Shown here one piece after another: positions 52,336 through 64,000 of a stretch of DNA of 64,000 nt. Source of the stretch: Lamellibrachia columna. Lineage: Eukaryota; Annelida; Polychaeta; Sabellida; Siboglinidae. A model generated the notes under the pieces. That model did no database searches, was not told where the DNA came from, and was given only the letters and a program-made list of their open reading frames with translations. A program made the translations under genes and the position numbers. The stretch spans positions 71,542,669 to 71,606,668 of the forward strand of contig OY759261.1 of NCBI GenBank assembly GCA_963662155.1, read 5' to 3'. The stretch's first letter is position 1; each line of letters starts with the position of its first letter.

Positions 52336-54975
52336 GCCATGTTTGTTTTGGTTTGAGTTTGATGCACGGAGACTGTTATTATATAAAATGTACGTTTAGT
52401 ATTAAATGATTTAGTTGCAGTTGACTGGGGAGCTTAGGCGAGTCAGACGGATCAAATAACGACAGTGAAATGAACATCATTTCTGAGGACAGCTTCGAGC
52501 GAGTGCTTTGCGGCAACATCGCTGAGAATGCCATATCTTGGTAACTTTCACAGCTATCGAAATGGAATTCCACCAATATATCCGTGTTGATGTGTACTAT
52601 AACAGTGCAAAATTTCAACTTGATATGATGTGCCTTTGTTTTTGAAATGTATGAATATAGTTTAGTAAACTTGAAAGCTGTTTTTCTCATAATCGTTTTT
52701 CGTCAAATGACCCGGGGCACCTTTTCTTTAATGACTTTATCAAACGATAACTCAGAAAATAATAGAGCTTGGTCGTTGCCTTTGGCATCATTGGAAAGCC
52801 CATACAATTGTCTTTCACGTGGTACCTTTATACAAAACTGTAATTTTCCGACTTATTCCTGATTTTGGTGGAGCGGGTCGCACGCACGCACGCACGCACG
52901 CATGCACGCATAAATAATGTACAGCAGGTATGTGGCCGTTATTTTGTTTTTATGCAAAACAGAATATCATTCAGTGCTAAGTTATGCTGCTCAAGAAACC
53001 CATTGGAGAACATAATTTAACAGCTTAAATAAAAAAAGCCGATCAAAACATAGGGGGCGCTGAACCATAGGACCGAGCGAAGTAAAGCCTCTTATCTTCT
53101 ACATTCTTTGGTTGAACAACCAGGCGCAAAGTAGATGGCGCTCCATTGTTTAGTTAGCGTGTCGCCATGTTCTTCTGTAAAATCTACTCATCCGCTTTGA
53201 GTTCGAAGTGAACAATTTCCTCAGTTTTCAAAATTGTTCCCACGTGGGACAACAATCGGCCCACTACCATTCAGCCAACGGCAGATGGCCTTTGCCATCG
53301 GCAATTGCTATATCTGATCAAATCGCTTTTCGTTTTTAATATCAGCTAGCTCGTTCGTAACACATTTTGTTTTTCACATTTGCTTCCATTTCGCATGCAC
53401 CGATATAATTAAACAATTCATAAATCATACTGCATGGTCTTCCTTTATTGGCTAATTTGGTGTCGTGATATAAACACCTGACTACAGAAAGAATTCATTG
53501 GCGATCTGTAAGTTAAAGGGATTGTTTGCCTCGTCCCGATGATGATGGTCACGCCCACGTCCCAATGGCCTTGACCCCGCTTACTGTTTACCTATTTGAT
53601 AGATCCACCATTTTGAGCGATTATCCGTCATGGGGCGCCCGTGATACACGAGACCATGTCAGCCAGTTATTGTAAATTAAAATAGTTGGACAAATGTAAC
53701 TGTATATTCATGACAACAATTTTGTTTTTGGTGGACACCCTTTTTTCCTTTATAAAATACAGTTGATTTAGCGTACATGGTTAAGTAAATAAAACAAGCC
53801 GAACAGATAATAAATATTATTGTATTGGACGTTGTCAGTGACACTTAATATATAGTTGATTATCGTAACGTTAAGCACTGCCCAATTCAGTGGTAACCTG
53901 GTGTAATTTTTCAACTTCATCTCATCCGTGGGTCAGAGTTTATGCTGAATTAGCAACTATAATTGTTTATTTAGTGTAAACGTCTTAGATTTATACCTTT
54001 AGTAATATGCACTATATCATCGTAAATGACAAGGTGAACGAAGTTAGGCTTTACTTCAGACAACTCAATTATACTACTTAATAAGCCTATATACAATCTC
54101 AATGAAGTTTTTCGTGGACTTTGTAATTAATGCTGATATTCAGATTTCAACAAGCTATTGCTATTTGTAGTATAACTTATTAAATTTATAATATGTGCAA
54201 AATAATCAATGCGTACGCAATTAAATATTTTTTCCTCAGAAGAAACAGTCATATAGAGCCCTATTCCATAACAGGCAATGCGTGAATGTTTATGCGAAGG
54301 AACTTTGAAAAACCTAGGTGGCGCTTCAGTTGCACCATAACAGAAATCACAATGGACTGAGTTCAATGACCGAAGAGCTCGGTTGGAGTCAGAGGAGGTT
54401 GGCAGGCTCGTGTCATGCGCAGTAGATGTTTACATGTTAAGCTCTGCCTACTTGGTAAATTTTATGGGCTCTTGTGTAATTGCTGCATGCTATGAATTTA
54501 TAATGTTTTATAGTGATACGTCATTATACACTGATTTATTGATATATGGATATAAACTGTCGCAATTATTATAATTTTCAGGATTAGTTTTCTTAAGTTG
54601 AACTTGACAAAAACAAGTGCACGTGTTTTCGTAAGCAAGCTCGCATTGCTAAATACTCATTAATCGTTACATAACACAGTCTGATTATCCCATAGTAGAC
54701 CCATACTGCTTGGCTGCTACTTGGTGGACAGTTAATTGTTGGCTGAAGGATAGGAAATTTTTCACACTTGGTCAATAATGTGCAAGCTAGCTATCGACTG
54801 ACAAAAACTCAGAAAAGTTGGTATAAGCCCCTGGATGTTTTTCAAACATTACCCAGCATTGGCAGGAGAATCTTGGTGCAGCAGTATTTTGAATTTGGTG
54901 TAGTGAATTGTCAGTAAAAGCGAGGAATATTCACCAGAATAAGTATTACTATTACATATATATATTATAGGAGTC
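52336..54975. other. Mostly unassigned interval
   Basis: No recognised gene. It includes an (ACGC)n microsatellite at 52879-52912. A segment at 54895-54965 resembles part of the 5' monomers at 55945-56330 (GTGAATTGTCAG, GAATATT, AAGTATTACT). Open frames such as 52379-52690 (minus) have no familiar motif. Confidence 0.4.
52879..52912. repeat. (ACGC)n microsatellite
   Basis: GCACGCACGCACGCACGCAC followed by GCATGCACGCATA. Confidence 0.9.
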
Positions 54976-55418
54976 AGACCACAGTTGAGAATTGCATTGG
55001 TGGCCATGTTAACGTTTTGTCTGATTATAAGAAAACGTGACCATCAAAAATTCTGAAAATTGTCCACAGCAACTGCCATCATCTCATTGATATACTGACC
55101 AAATATTATCAAAATCACGTACCTCCAGCTCTTTTAAATCGCCCCGTCGTGCGCTGCCTATCAATTTTGACAAAAGGAGCCATGTATTCATGTGCCCACG
55201 TGGCCCATAGCAGAAAAATTCCCATAAATCCCTCTGCCAGTTAAACTCTTTAAAAAAATGCACTGCTTCACAGCCAATAGCTTCTACAAACAAACCTGTG
55301 AATATTCCTGCTCAAAGGCACTCATGTCACATAATATTAATTTATTAAGTTCCCATTTTACAATTTCATACGCCCTACATTCGTGTGAAACAATAAACAG
55401 GAAGGTCAACTGTGGTCT
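54976..55418. mobile_element. MITE family R, copy R3, with perfect terminal inverted repeats
   Basis: Left end AGACCACAGTTGA (54976-54988) and right end TCAACTGTGGTCT (55406-55418) are exact complements. Inside are GCCATGTTAACGTTTTGTCT, ATTATAAGAAAACGTGACC and CATTCGTGTGAAAC, all shared with R1 and R2. 443 bp, no transposase frame. The superfamily is unknown, and a target duplication is not obvious. Confidence 0.7.
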
Positions 55419-55944
55419 TACCCCAATAGGTGGTGATATGCTTGGTAACCACTTTACTCTAAATACTACGGAACAGATGTAATCCAATTCTTTAACATAA
55501 ATATTTTCTTCTAATTGTTTCAACTTTAGTCTATATAATATTATATATGTCAGTCAAGCAGTGGATACTGTTATCCGAATGTCAGTTTAGCTCACTGTGT
55601 ACACACTTTCACTATCATACTAAATAAGTCATCGTGTAGTAATCTTGGATTTGAATGAGAGTGTGAGAAAAAGGGCAGATTGGGAAAGAGAGAGGACACA
55701 TGGTTTTACAGCAAGGTTTTTTTTTAATATTGGTGGTCATTGTTATGAGCACTGCACAACAACATTTGCACTGAGTTTCGGCGGACTGTGGGCAGGGTCT
55801 TTGTTAAGACTTGAATAAACTGGTCAAAAGGCATCAGCGTTTCTCTGAGGCATCATCGTGTTCTCCTTCCGGGACCTTGCTAATAACGAGGGAACCCCTC
55901 CTACGTGTCGAGACGTCTCACGACATATATAAATTTATTATAGA
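55419..55944. other. Unassigned interval
   Basis: No coding signal. It may include the start of the A' 5' region near 55790-55940. Confidence 0.35.
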
Positions 55945-56330
55945 CATATATTAGGAAATAGTTTTTGTTAACATTTAGTCAGAGGCAGTTAGTCCCAGAC
56001 TCTGGTAGGGAAGTAAGCGAGCGAAAATAGGGTTTGTTTACAGTTCGAGAATTAAGTGAATTGTCAGAAAGAGTGGAATATTGATTAGAATAAGGATTAC
56101 TTTTACACATATATTATACAAAACCTGTTATAGAAATATACTAAGAAACCGTTTCTGTTAACATTTAGTCAGAGGCAGTATTTTTGAGGTAGCAATTCAG
56201 ATTCCCGGGCTCAAATTGAAATTCAACAAGTGATAAAAGGGGTTTGTTTACAGTTCGTGAATTAAATTGGTGTATCAAACTATCCTTCACATTGTTGAAT
56301 ATATATGAGATAAAGTGATAAATTGACATA
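55945..56330 (+). promoter_or_regulatory. Tandem 5' UTR monomers of LINE A'
   Basis: Two units of about 200 bp. Each has AATA-GTTT(T/C)TGTTAACATTTA followed by GTCAGAGGCAGT and GGGTTTGTTTACAGTTCG. They lie upstream of the A' ORF1 start (56679) and correspond to the 194-bp monomers upstream of A1 ORF1 (63545-63932). Repeated monomers at the 5' end of a LINE often act as its promoter. That role here is inference. Confidence 0.5.
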
Positions 56331-56678
56331 AATTACATAGATAAGGTAATATCAGATATAGTCATAGTAAACGTTTTCGGTAATGAGTAACTAGTAGCAG
56401 TATTTTAGCGTAAGTTGGTATATACATGTGACTGAATCCTATTGTTTTGGTTACACACAGTGTTCTGCGTATTCACTAGGTGGCAGGATTTTTGGCTCAT
56501 GCGAGGTAAGTAGATAGAACACAGCAAGTATATTATTGTCAGAATTAAATAAAACTTAAGTTATTTAATTATATAATAATGAAGTGTTCTTTAGAACACA
56601 AAACAGCCTTATTCAAGGTAAAATGGCAAGGTGAAAACACCATAAATAGCATTAATCTATCACAATCTAAATTCTGTG

Positions 56679-57266
56679 ATGGCGCCGTCCAAATGACAGG
56701 TAAAGGCCACAAGGCATTTAGTATGCAGGTGTTGTAGCAACTGGGTAGACTTCGTCAAGCACTAAGCAAAGGGGACGACGTGGTGGTTTGTTTTCCAGAG
56801 GCAAAAATAGAGGCTATTACAGAGAGGGTGGAAAAAATTGTGGGTCCAGGCAAGGGAGGTTTTATTTTAAAACACATAGGGACTAATAATGCAAAGAGGG
56901 AGGGTACAACTGCCATAGTTAGAAAATACAAGCAGTTAGTTCGAAGAGCTAAGCAGACACGGTTTGAGCAAATAATTCTGTAGGGGATTCTACTGGTTAT
57001 GTGAATCGGAGGACAGGGATATCGAAATTGCCGGAAGATGGCAGTTAACACGTTAGTTCAGCAACTTTGTAGGGAACAGGATGTTGAATTTGTGGGGATG
57101 CTTTGTTGGGAGGGCTGATATGTACATGATGGATGGGCTTCATCTTAGTGGAAAGGGTGCAGCAGTGTTTGTTGATGAACTATTTGCATCAGTCGAAAGT
57201 GGCAAGCATAAAACATATTTTTGGTTGCAAGCATTATTTAAACTAGAAGCGCAGGGGGTTACTTAG
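56679..57266 (+). pseudogene. A' ORF1: zinc finger remnant plus SGNH esterase
   Basis: The start MAPSK at 56679 matches MAPCK of A1 ORF1. A TGA follows at codon 6, then QVKATRHLVCRCCSNWVDFV. A deletion jumps to GDDVVVCFPEAKIEAITERV, then KHIGTNNAKREGTTAIV (the esterase block with GTNN), a stop, and a last frame with YMMDGLHLSGKGAAVFVDEL (the DGxH block). The GDS nucleophile segment is within the deletion, so the esterase is dead. Confidence 0.75.
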
Positions 57267-57308
57267 TGGTGCCTCAAAAAGGACAAGATGCCATTAGTAC
57301 ATACAAAC

Positions 57309-59292
<1,984 letters not shown>

Positions 59293-59296
59293 TAGA

Positions 59297-59316
59297 TTTA
59301 ACAAGATTTAACAAGA
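59297..59316 (-). repeat. 3'-terminal 10-bp tandem repeat of A1
   Basis: TTTAACAAGA twice (plus a partial unit before it). The same unit ends A2 (about 44612-44622) and A3 (about 1383-1394). Short terminal repeats at the 3' end are a CR1-group trait. Confidence 0.8.
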
Positions 59317-59394
59317 TTGCCATCTCGAACAAGTTCCAGATGGCAAGTGGACAAGGAAGCCATTGGCTTATCGAGAGTCCAACAATTTTCACAT

Positions 59395-62109
59395 CTATGT
59401 GTAGCCCGCCCTTATCAGATATCTGTCAATTCTATTTTTAAACATATTCACACTACTAGCATTAACACAATCGTTTGGCAGTTTGTTCCATTCATTTATC
59501 ACCCTCTGTGAGAATGAGTACTTTCTCATGTCCAACCTACACTGCTCCTTAACTAATGCTGCTTTGTGTCCTCTGGTTCTACTGCCTTCTTTAAGTTTGA
59601 AGAACATATTCCTATCAACATCCTCATAACCGTTCACTATTTTAAACACTTCTATTTGGTCTCCTCTTAGTCTCCTGGTCTCTAGTGTTGTCAAACCACA
59701 TTGTAATAAGCGACTTTCGTAACTAAGGTCTCTTAATTCTGGAATCATCTTAGTTGCTCTTCGTTGTATTCTTTCTAGCTTATCTATGTCTTTTTTACGA
59801 TATGGCCTCCATGCTTGAATACAATATTCCAAATGTGGTCTAACTATTGCTTTGTACAGGGGTACAATTAGATGTTTCTCCTTATACGTGATAGTTCTCC
59901 TAATTAGGCCTAGAATTTGATTTCCTTTCGAAGCAGCAATCCCACATTGCTCTGAAACTTTCATGTCAGCATTAAATATTACTCCTAAATCCTTTTCTTG
60001 TGTGGTTCTACCTAGTACAGCATCCCCCATTTTATATTCCTCATCCATATTTCCATGTCCTATGTGTATACATTTACACTTCCCAAAATTGAATAACATT
60101 TGCCATTTTTCTGACCATTTAACTAATTTTTCTAGATCATCCTGTAAACTTTGTTTATCTGTATCATTAGTAACCTTTCTGAATACCTTTGTGTCATCTG
60201 CAAATTTGAGTACTTTGCTAGATATGTCATCCTCCAAATCATTTATATATATTAAAAACAGTATAGGGCCTAACACTGATCCCTGTGGTACCCCACTCAA
60301 AACAGATTTCCAGTTTGAAATCTTACCATCTACTATTACTCTCTGTCTTCTGTGTGTAAGCCACTTTTCTATCCAGTTGATTACATCATTGCCTATACCA
60401 TGGGCTTTTAGTTTAAGTAACAATCTTTGATGTGGCACTTTATCGAAAGCTTTCTGAAAATCTAAGTAGACAACATCCACTGGTGACCCGTGATCTACCC
60501 ACTTTGTAATTTCTTCTAAAAAACATAAGAGATTGGTTAGACATGACCTTGCTTTTAGGAATCCATGTTGAGATGTATTTATTAATTTATGTTTTATGAG
60601 GAATTCCACCATGTGGTCTCTAATTAATGTTTCAAGTAATTTACATACAACTGATGTTAAACTCACTGGTCTGTAATTTTCTGGCTTCTTCCTCAATCCC
60701 TTCTTAAACAGCGGCGTAATGTTTGCTTCTTTCCATTCTGAAGGAACTATTCCTTCTTCTAGTGACAAGTTAAATAAGTTTGCAAGTGGTGTACTAATTT
60801 GATCAACAATTTCCTTTAGCAGTTTTGGTGGTATCCCATCAACTCCAGGTGATTTATTATCTTTCATCTTCTTAATTTTCTTTGCTATCATTTCAGGAGT
60901 TACAAATAACTGCCCTAAATATTCTGATGTATTGCCCTCAAATTTAGTTAATGGAACTGGAAGTGAGCTGATATCTTCTGTGGTAAAAACTGAGCTGAAA
61001 TACTCATTCAGGACCTCTGCCATTTGGAACCCATCTGAAATTATGTTTTCACTGTTGCTTTCCAGTGGTCCGACCTTATCTCGAACTTTCTGTTTACTCC
61101 TTACATAAGCATAGAAACTCTTGCTGTCATTTTTTATATTACCTGCCAATTTTTGTTCAAAGGTTCTTTTAGATTTTCTAATTTCAGTAGTAGCTAGGTT
61201 AAGTGCCTCTTTGTAGTTGGTGTAGTCTTCTACATTTCCAGTGTGTTTATAGACCTTCCACAGCATCTGTTTGTGAGCAATTTTTCTAATAGCTTCTTTT
61301 GACAGGTGTTTTTTCCTGGATCTTTTCCCTTGTTTTCTTAATGGAATAAATTTCTCAATAATGCCCTCAATCTCATATTTTAAACAAGTCCAGCATTCTG
61401 TTGCTGTCTTGTTCTTCAGCAAATTATTCCAATCTATATTTGCTAGATATGTTCTCATCACTTTATATCTGCCTTTGTTGAAGTTCCTCCTCCATTGTTT
61501 TTTATATGTATTCCCTGTTTTTACTTTTATATTAAAATGGATTTGGTTATGGTCACTTGAACCCAAAGGTTCGTGTACTTTAACATTGTCAACTAATTCA
61601 TTTTGAGAAGACAAAATTAAATCTAACACATTCCCACCTCTGGTTGGTTCCAAGACATGTTGAGTAAGGAAACAATCCTGTGTTAGAAGTAGAAACTGAT
61701 GGTCGTCCCCTCCAGCACTCTCTAATGATTCCCATTGTATATGGCCATGGTTAAAATCACCCATTATAACACATTCTCCCTTGCTCACCTCCCTTATTGC
61801 CTTTTGTAATTTTACATCTTCCTCTTCTCCTATGTTAGGACTACGATAAACTACTCCTATTGTTAATGTTGAGTTCCTGGTAACTATGTTACACCAAATT
61901 GCTTCCACACTATCTGCTTCACTTTTCAGAGTAATTTCATATGCTTGGATAGATTCTTTAATATACAAAATTACTCCACCTCCCCTTCTTTCTCGTCTAT
62001 CCTTCCTAAACATTACATAGCCTGTCAGTGCTAACTCAGCATCTACTATATCTTCATTTGCCCATGATTCTGTGATGCCTATTACATGAGGATCAATATC
62101 TGCTACCAT
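59395..62109 (-). CDS. A1 ORF2: endonuclease and reverse transcriptase
   Basis: 904 codons without a stop from this ATG. The frame stays open upstream to about 62280 and includes LKCVCLNARSIVNKKSELDI, the true start of the endonuclease, so the ATG at 62109 is internal and translation may begin near or overlapping the ORF1 stop at 62262. Endonuclease: IGITESW, VIMGDFNHGHIQW (about residue 115), SSDHNQIHFN. RT: SPGVDGIPPKLLKEIVDQIS (about 420), YLDFQKAFDKVPHQRLL, SGVPQGSVLGPILFLIYIND, LKFADDTKVFRKV (about 635, catalytic box intact), then thumb and C terminus. No broken motif seen, so it could still be active. Confidence 0.9.
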   Translation of the reverse strand: MVADIDPHVIGITESWANEDIVDAELALTGYVMFRKDRRERRGGGVILYIKESIQAYEITLKSEADSVEAIWCNIVTRNSTLTIGVVYRSPNIGEEEDVKLQKAIREVSKGECVIMGDFNHGHIQWESLESAGGDDHQFLLLTQDCFLTQHVLEPTRGGNVLDLILSSQNELVDNVKVHEPLGSSDHNQIHFNIKVKTGNTYKKQWRRNFNKGRYKVMRTYLANIDWNNLLKNKTATECWTCLKYEIEGIIEKFIPLRKQGKRSRKKHLSKEAIRKIAHKQMLWKVYKHTGNVEDYTNYKEALNLATTEIRKSKRTFEQKLAGNIKNDSKSFYAYVRSKQKVRDKVGPLESNSENIISDGFQMAEVLNEYFSSVFTTEDISSLPVPLTKFEGNTSEYLGQLFVTPEMIAKKIKKMKDNKSPGVDGIPPKLLKEIVDQISTPLANLFNLSLEEGIVPSEWKEANITPLFKKGLRKKPENYRPVSLTSVVCKLLETLIRDHMVEFLIKHKLINTSQHGFLKARSCLTNLLCFLEEITKWVDHGSPVDVVYLDFQKAFDKVPHQRLLLKLKAHGIGNDVINWIEKWLTHRRQRVIVDGKISNWKSVLSGVPQGSVLGPILFLIYINDLEDDISSKVLKFADDTKVFRKVTNDTDKQSLQDDLEKLVKWSEKWQMLFNFGKCKCIHIGHGNMDEEYKMGDAVLGRTTQEKDLGVIFNADMKVSEQCGIAASKGNQILGLIRRTITYKEKHLIVPLYKAIVRPHLEYCIQAWRPYRKKDIDKLERIQRRATKMIPELRDLSYESRLLQCGLTTLETRRLRGDQIEVFKIVNGYEDVDRNMFFKLKEGSRTRGHKAALVKEQCRLDMRKYSFSQRVINEWNKLPNDCVNASSVNMFKNRIDRYLIRAGYT

Positions 62110-62261
62110 AATGTCTAACTCACTTTTTTTATTTACTATGCTCCTGGCATTTAAGCATACACATTTAAGTTCATTGTCTGAAATTATTGGTGAACATTTC
62201 TTTGGATGTGTATTTGTAGTAGTACTCCTTTGAGTTTTCTCTGTCAGTTCCCCCTGCGCAT

Positions 62262-62939
62262 CTAGTTTAAATAATCTATGGTACCTGTGCCCTCGTCGAC
62301 AACTCTAACAAACTCACACGCAAGAACTGCAGCGCCCTTCCCTGTCAGATGAAGTCCATCTCTCATGAAAAAGTCACCTCTTCCCACAAAGTTTAACCAC
62401 ATGTCTACGAAGCCTACTCCCTCCTCCATACATACCTTCTGTACCTGTGTGTTGATCGCCATCCTTCTACAGTTCCTATATTCCTCACCCCTGCCTCCCA
62501 TTATTGGTAATATCCCCGACAATACGATCTGCCCAACTCGTGCCTCTTTGAGTGTCTTGATCAACCTCCTGTACTTACCAATGATGGCTGACGTTCCCTC
62601 CTTATCTGCATTGTTCGTTCCCACATGCACGAGAACAGCACCTCCCGTGCCACCACCCATGACCTGTCCTGCCTTCTCTGCTATATCCTCTACTTTTGCC
62701 CCTGGTAGGCATACTGTTATGTCATCTCCTCTATTTACAATTTTATCCACTTTCCTAATGATGGAATCCCCCATAAATACCCGAGCTTTCCTCGCTTTCC
62801 CCTGTGATACTACATCGGCAAAGCTCCTTTCCTGTTGCACACTACTAGTATGCCCCCTTTCTCTCCTATCATCAACCTTTACCGTCTTACCACCTGGCAA
62901 TCCCTCTCCACTCACCCGCTTACCTCTCTTTTGTTGCAT
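62262..62939 (-). CDS. A1 ORF1, SGNH esterase half
   Basis: 225 codons. VFMGDSIIRKVDKIVNRGDD holds the GDS nucleophile block (about residue 55), GGAVLVHVGTNNADKEGTSA the GTNN block, and FFMRDGLHLTGKGAAVLACE the D-G-x-H block, so all catalytic positions of an SGNH/GDSL esterase are present. CR1 ORF1 proteins are known to carry such an esterase; its substrate is unsettled. The ATG is internal: the frame is open upstream (AEGNDDDRRQRMQQKRGK) and is joined to the zinc-finger half by a single frameshift near 62965. Confidence 0.85.
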   Translation of the reverse strand: MQQKRGKRVSGEGLPGGKTVKVDDRRERGHTSSVQQERSFADVVSQGKARKARVFMGDSIIRKVDKIVNRGDDITVCLPGAKVEDIAEKAGQVMGGGTGGAVLVHVGTNNADKEGTSAIIGKYRRLIKTLKEARVGQIVLSGILPIMGGRGEEYRNCRRMAINTQVQKVCMEEGVGFVDMWLNFVGRGDFFMRDGLHLTGKGAAVLACEFVRVVDEGTGTIDYLN

Positions 62940-62958
62940 TCTTTGCCTTCTGTCATCA

Positions 62959-63360
62959 TCATTGCCTTCTGCCAGCTTTCTCCCTCACATTGCCACTGCT
63001 CTCCTTGTTCTCCTCGGTCTCACCACCTCTGCTCTCCTCGGTCTCACCACCTCTGCTCACCTCGGTCTCACCACCTCTGCTCTCCTCGGTCTCACCACCT
63101 CTGCTCTCACCATTCTCACCACCTCTGTTCACTTCTGTCTCACCCTGCCCTGTCATCATCAAAATCATACGCCTTAGCTCAATCACCTGCTCCTGCAGAT
63201 ATCTCACTGTAGTACACCCCCTACACACGAAATGGAAATCATCCGCCTGCACCTCCGCCCACGAATTTACACACCCGGACTTTGCAAAGTCTATCCAGCT
63301 ATCGCAGCTAGAACATACCAAATTACGTTTTGCCTTTACCTGGCGTTTGCACGGCGCCAT
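62959..63360 (-). CDS. A1 ORF1, zinc-finger half with peptide repeats
   Basis: 133 codons from MAPCKRQVKAKRNLVCSSCD. The cysteines CSSC, then SGC, and FHFVCRGC form a PHD-like finger (residues 15-50), followed by YLQEQVIELRRMILMM, a short coiled-coil segment. The acidic repeats RGGETEES, RGGETEVS and related occur five to six times. The frame ends REKAGRRQ at a TGA just before the esterase frame. It is the same start as A' ORF1. Probably one 370-residue protein before the frameshift. Confidence 0.85.
   Translation of the reverse strand: MAPCKRQVKAKRNLVCSSCDSWIDFAKSGCVNSWAEVQADDFHFVCRGCTTVRYLQEQVIELRRMILMMTGQGETEVNRGGENGESRGGETEESRGGETEVSRGGETEESRGGETEENKESSGNVREKAGRRQ
63002..63150. repeat. 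24-bp minisatellite within A1 ORF1
   Basis: CTCCTCGGTCTCACCACCTC and variants repeat every 24 bp, five to six times, encoding the eight-residue RGGETEES unit on the minus strand. The unit length is a multiple of three, so copy changes do not break the frame. Confidence 0.9.
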
Positions 63361-63961
63361 GTTATAAATTAAATTTGTATTTGTTTATAATCCGTTTATA
63401 ATCAATTTATACTAGGTAGTCTTCACAAAGACTGTTTTTGTGTTGTAATACACACTTTATAGTATGTTACTTATGTCTTAATTAAATTTACAGCTACTGC
63501 CTTGCAACTTACTTTCTATGTAACAGCTGACTAACAAAACGTAATATCGCTCGCGCTAACGAAATTTCAGTGACCTTATTTAAATAACACTGAATTACTA
63601 CCTACGGCTAACTTTTAACAATAAATGTTGCTAAAACAAAATATTCAGGTTTTCAATATTTAATATGTACTAAATTATTTACAATAATATTATGTCTCGT
63701 ATTATGTACCCAATCAACTGAAAACAACAACCCTTAATTATCGCTCGCGCTACCGAGTCCTCGGAGACCTACGATATAAACTACCCTAAATTACTTCTAT
63801 AGCTAAATTTTAACAGCAACTATTGACTAAACAAGGACTCTTGTAAGTTTATGTTTAATATACACGCAATAATAATACTTATCCGATCAATATTCCATGC
63901 TTTAGACAAATATAAAATCCACCAAAATTCAATCCCGTGTACTCCTCAAGATTTCCCAAGA
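63361..63961 (-). promoter_or_regulatory. A1 5' region with 194-bp tandem monomers
   Basis: TATCGCTCGCGCTA occurs at 63545 and 63739 (194 bp apart), and each is followed by related sequence (TAACTTTTAACA or AAATTTTAACAG about 70 bp on). On the minus strand these are upstream of ORF1, as in A'. CG-containing GCGCGAGCGATA is unusual in this AT-rich window and may be a factor site. Promoter function is inference. Confidence 0.55.
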
Positions 63962-64000
63962 TGCAACAAAACGATCTAGACAGATTAGTGAAATGGTCTG
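63962..64000 (+). pseudogene. A' reverse transcriptase, resumption after A1
   Basis: TGCAACAAAACGATCTAGAC and on reads QQNDLDRLVKWS, the RT segment directly following DKQHL where A' stops at 59292 (A1 has DKQSLQDDLEKLVKWS). The copy continues beyond the window. Confidence 0.8.

Larger units (their letters stand above)
59293..63961 (-). mobile_element. CR1-like LINE family A, nearly full-length copy A1
   Basis: 4.67 kb on the minus strand, inserted in A'. From 5' to 3': two 194-bp monomers and leader (63361-63961), ORF1 with zinc finger, minisatellite and SGNH esterase (one frameshift), ORF2 (59395 to about 62280, open throughout), and a short 3' UTR ending in two or more TCTTGTTAAA-type 10-bp repeats (59297-59316). 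Outer limits are set by where A' coding sequence stops and resumes. It is the best preserved element here and probably young. Confidence 0.9.

Overview
This window is eukaryotic and looks like intergenic or intronic DNA of an invertebrate animal, most likely marine. It is AT-rich, has long dinucleotide tracts, and is packed with decayed copies of animal-type retroelements (CR1-, L2-, RTE-, Penelope- and DIRS-like) and a few DNA transposons (pogo/Tigger-, hAT- and MITE-like). I see no operons, rRNA, tRNA or CRISPR. The species cannot be fixed from the sequence.

Layout. 0-1.4 kb: TA repeat, a pogo/Tigger-like transposon head and a short CR1-like tail (family A). 1.4-9 kb: three LINE copies on the minus strand, B1, C1 (RTE-like) and D. 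9-14.5 kb: a plus-strand CR1-like element E with a PHD-type ORF1; a second CR1-like copy F sits inside its reverse transcriptase gene, flanked by a 7-bp target duplication. 15-18 kb: RTE-like element G between 33-bp direct repeats. 18.3-19.4 kb: another LINE tail. 20.7-32.8 kb: tandemly duplicated intron units, each with a tiny candidate exon (six in all, 30-42 nt, frame-preserving, with AG/GT borders) that encodes a tyrosine-acidic-proline peptide. This is the only plausible host-gene material and the most interesting part of the window. An hAT fossil and LINE copy E2 interrupt it. 32.8-38.2 kb: Penelope-like, LINE and DIRS-like remnants plus a duplicated GC-richer block with palindromic E-boxes. 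39-41.8 kb: element B2 with C2 nested inside. 41.8-56 kb: MITEs, microsatellites, family A copy A2 and an L2-like copy. 56-64 kb: a plus-strand family A copy (A') whose endonuclease region is occupied by 838 bp of pure GT. It is split by an inverted, nearly full-length 4.67-kb family A element (A1) with a 904-codon open ORF2.

How it works together. The LINE ORFs belong to separate elements. ORF1 proteins (zinc finger/PHD, RRM-like or SGNH esterase) would bind element RNA, and ORF2 (endonuclease plus reverse transcriptase) would copy it at a nicked target. A1 is the only copy close to coding-competent. The micro-exon array, if expressed, would give a protein with repeated SH2- and SH3-type docking peptides whose number could vary by splicing. 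That function is inference. All domain calls were made by reading translations, without database searches.
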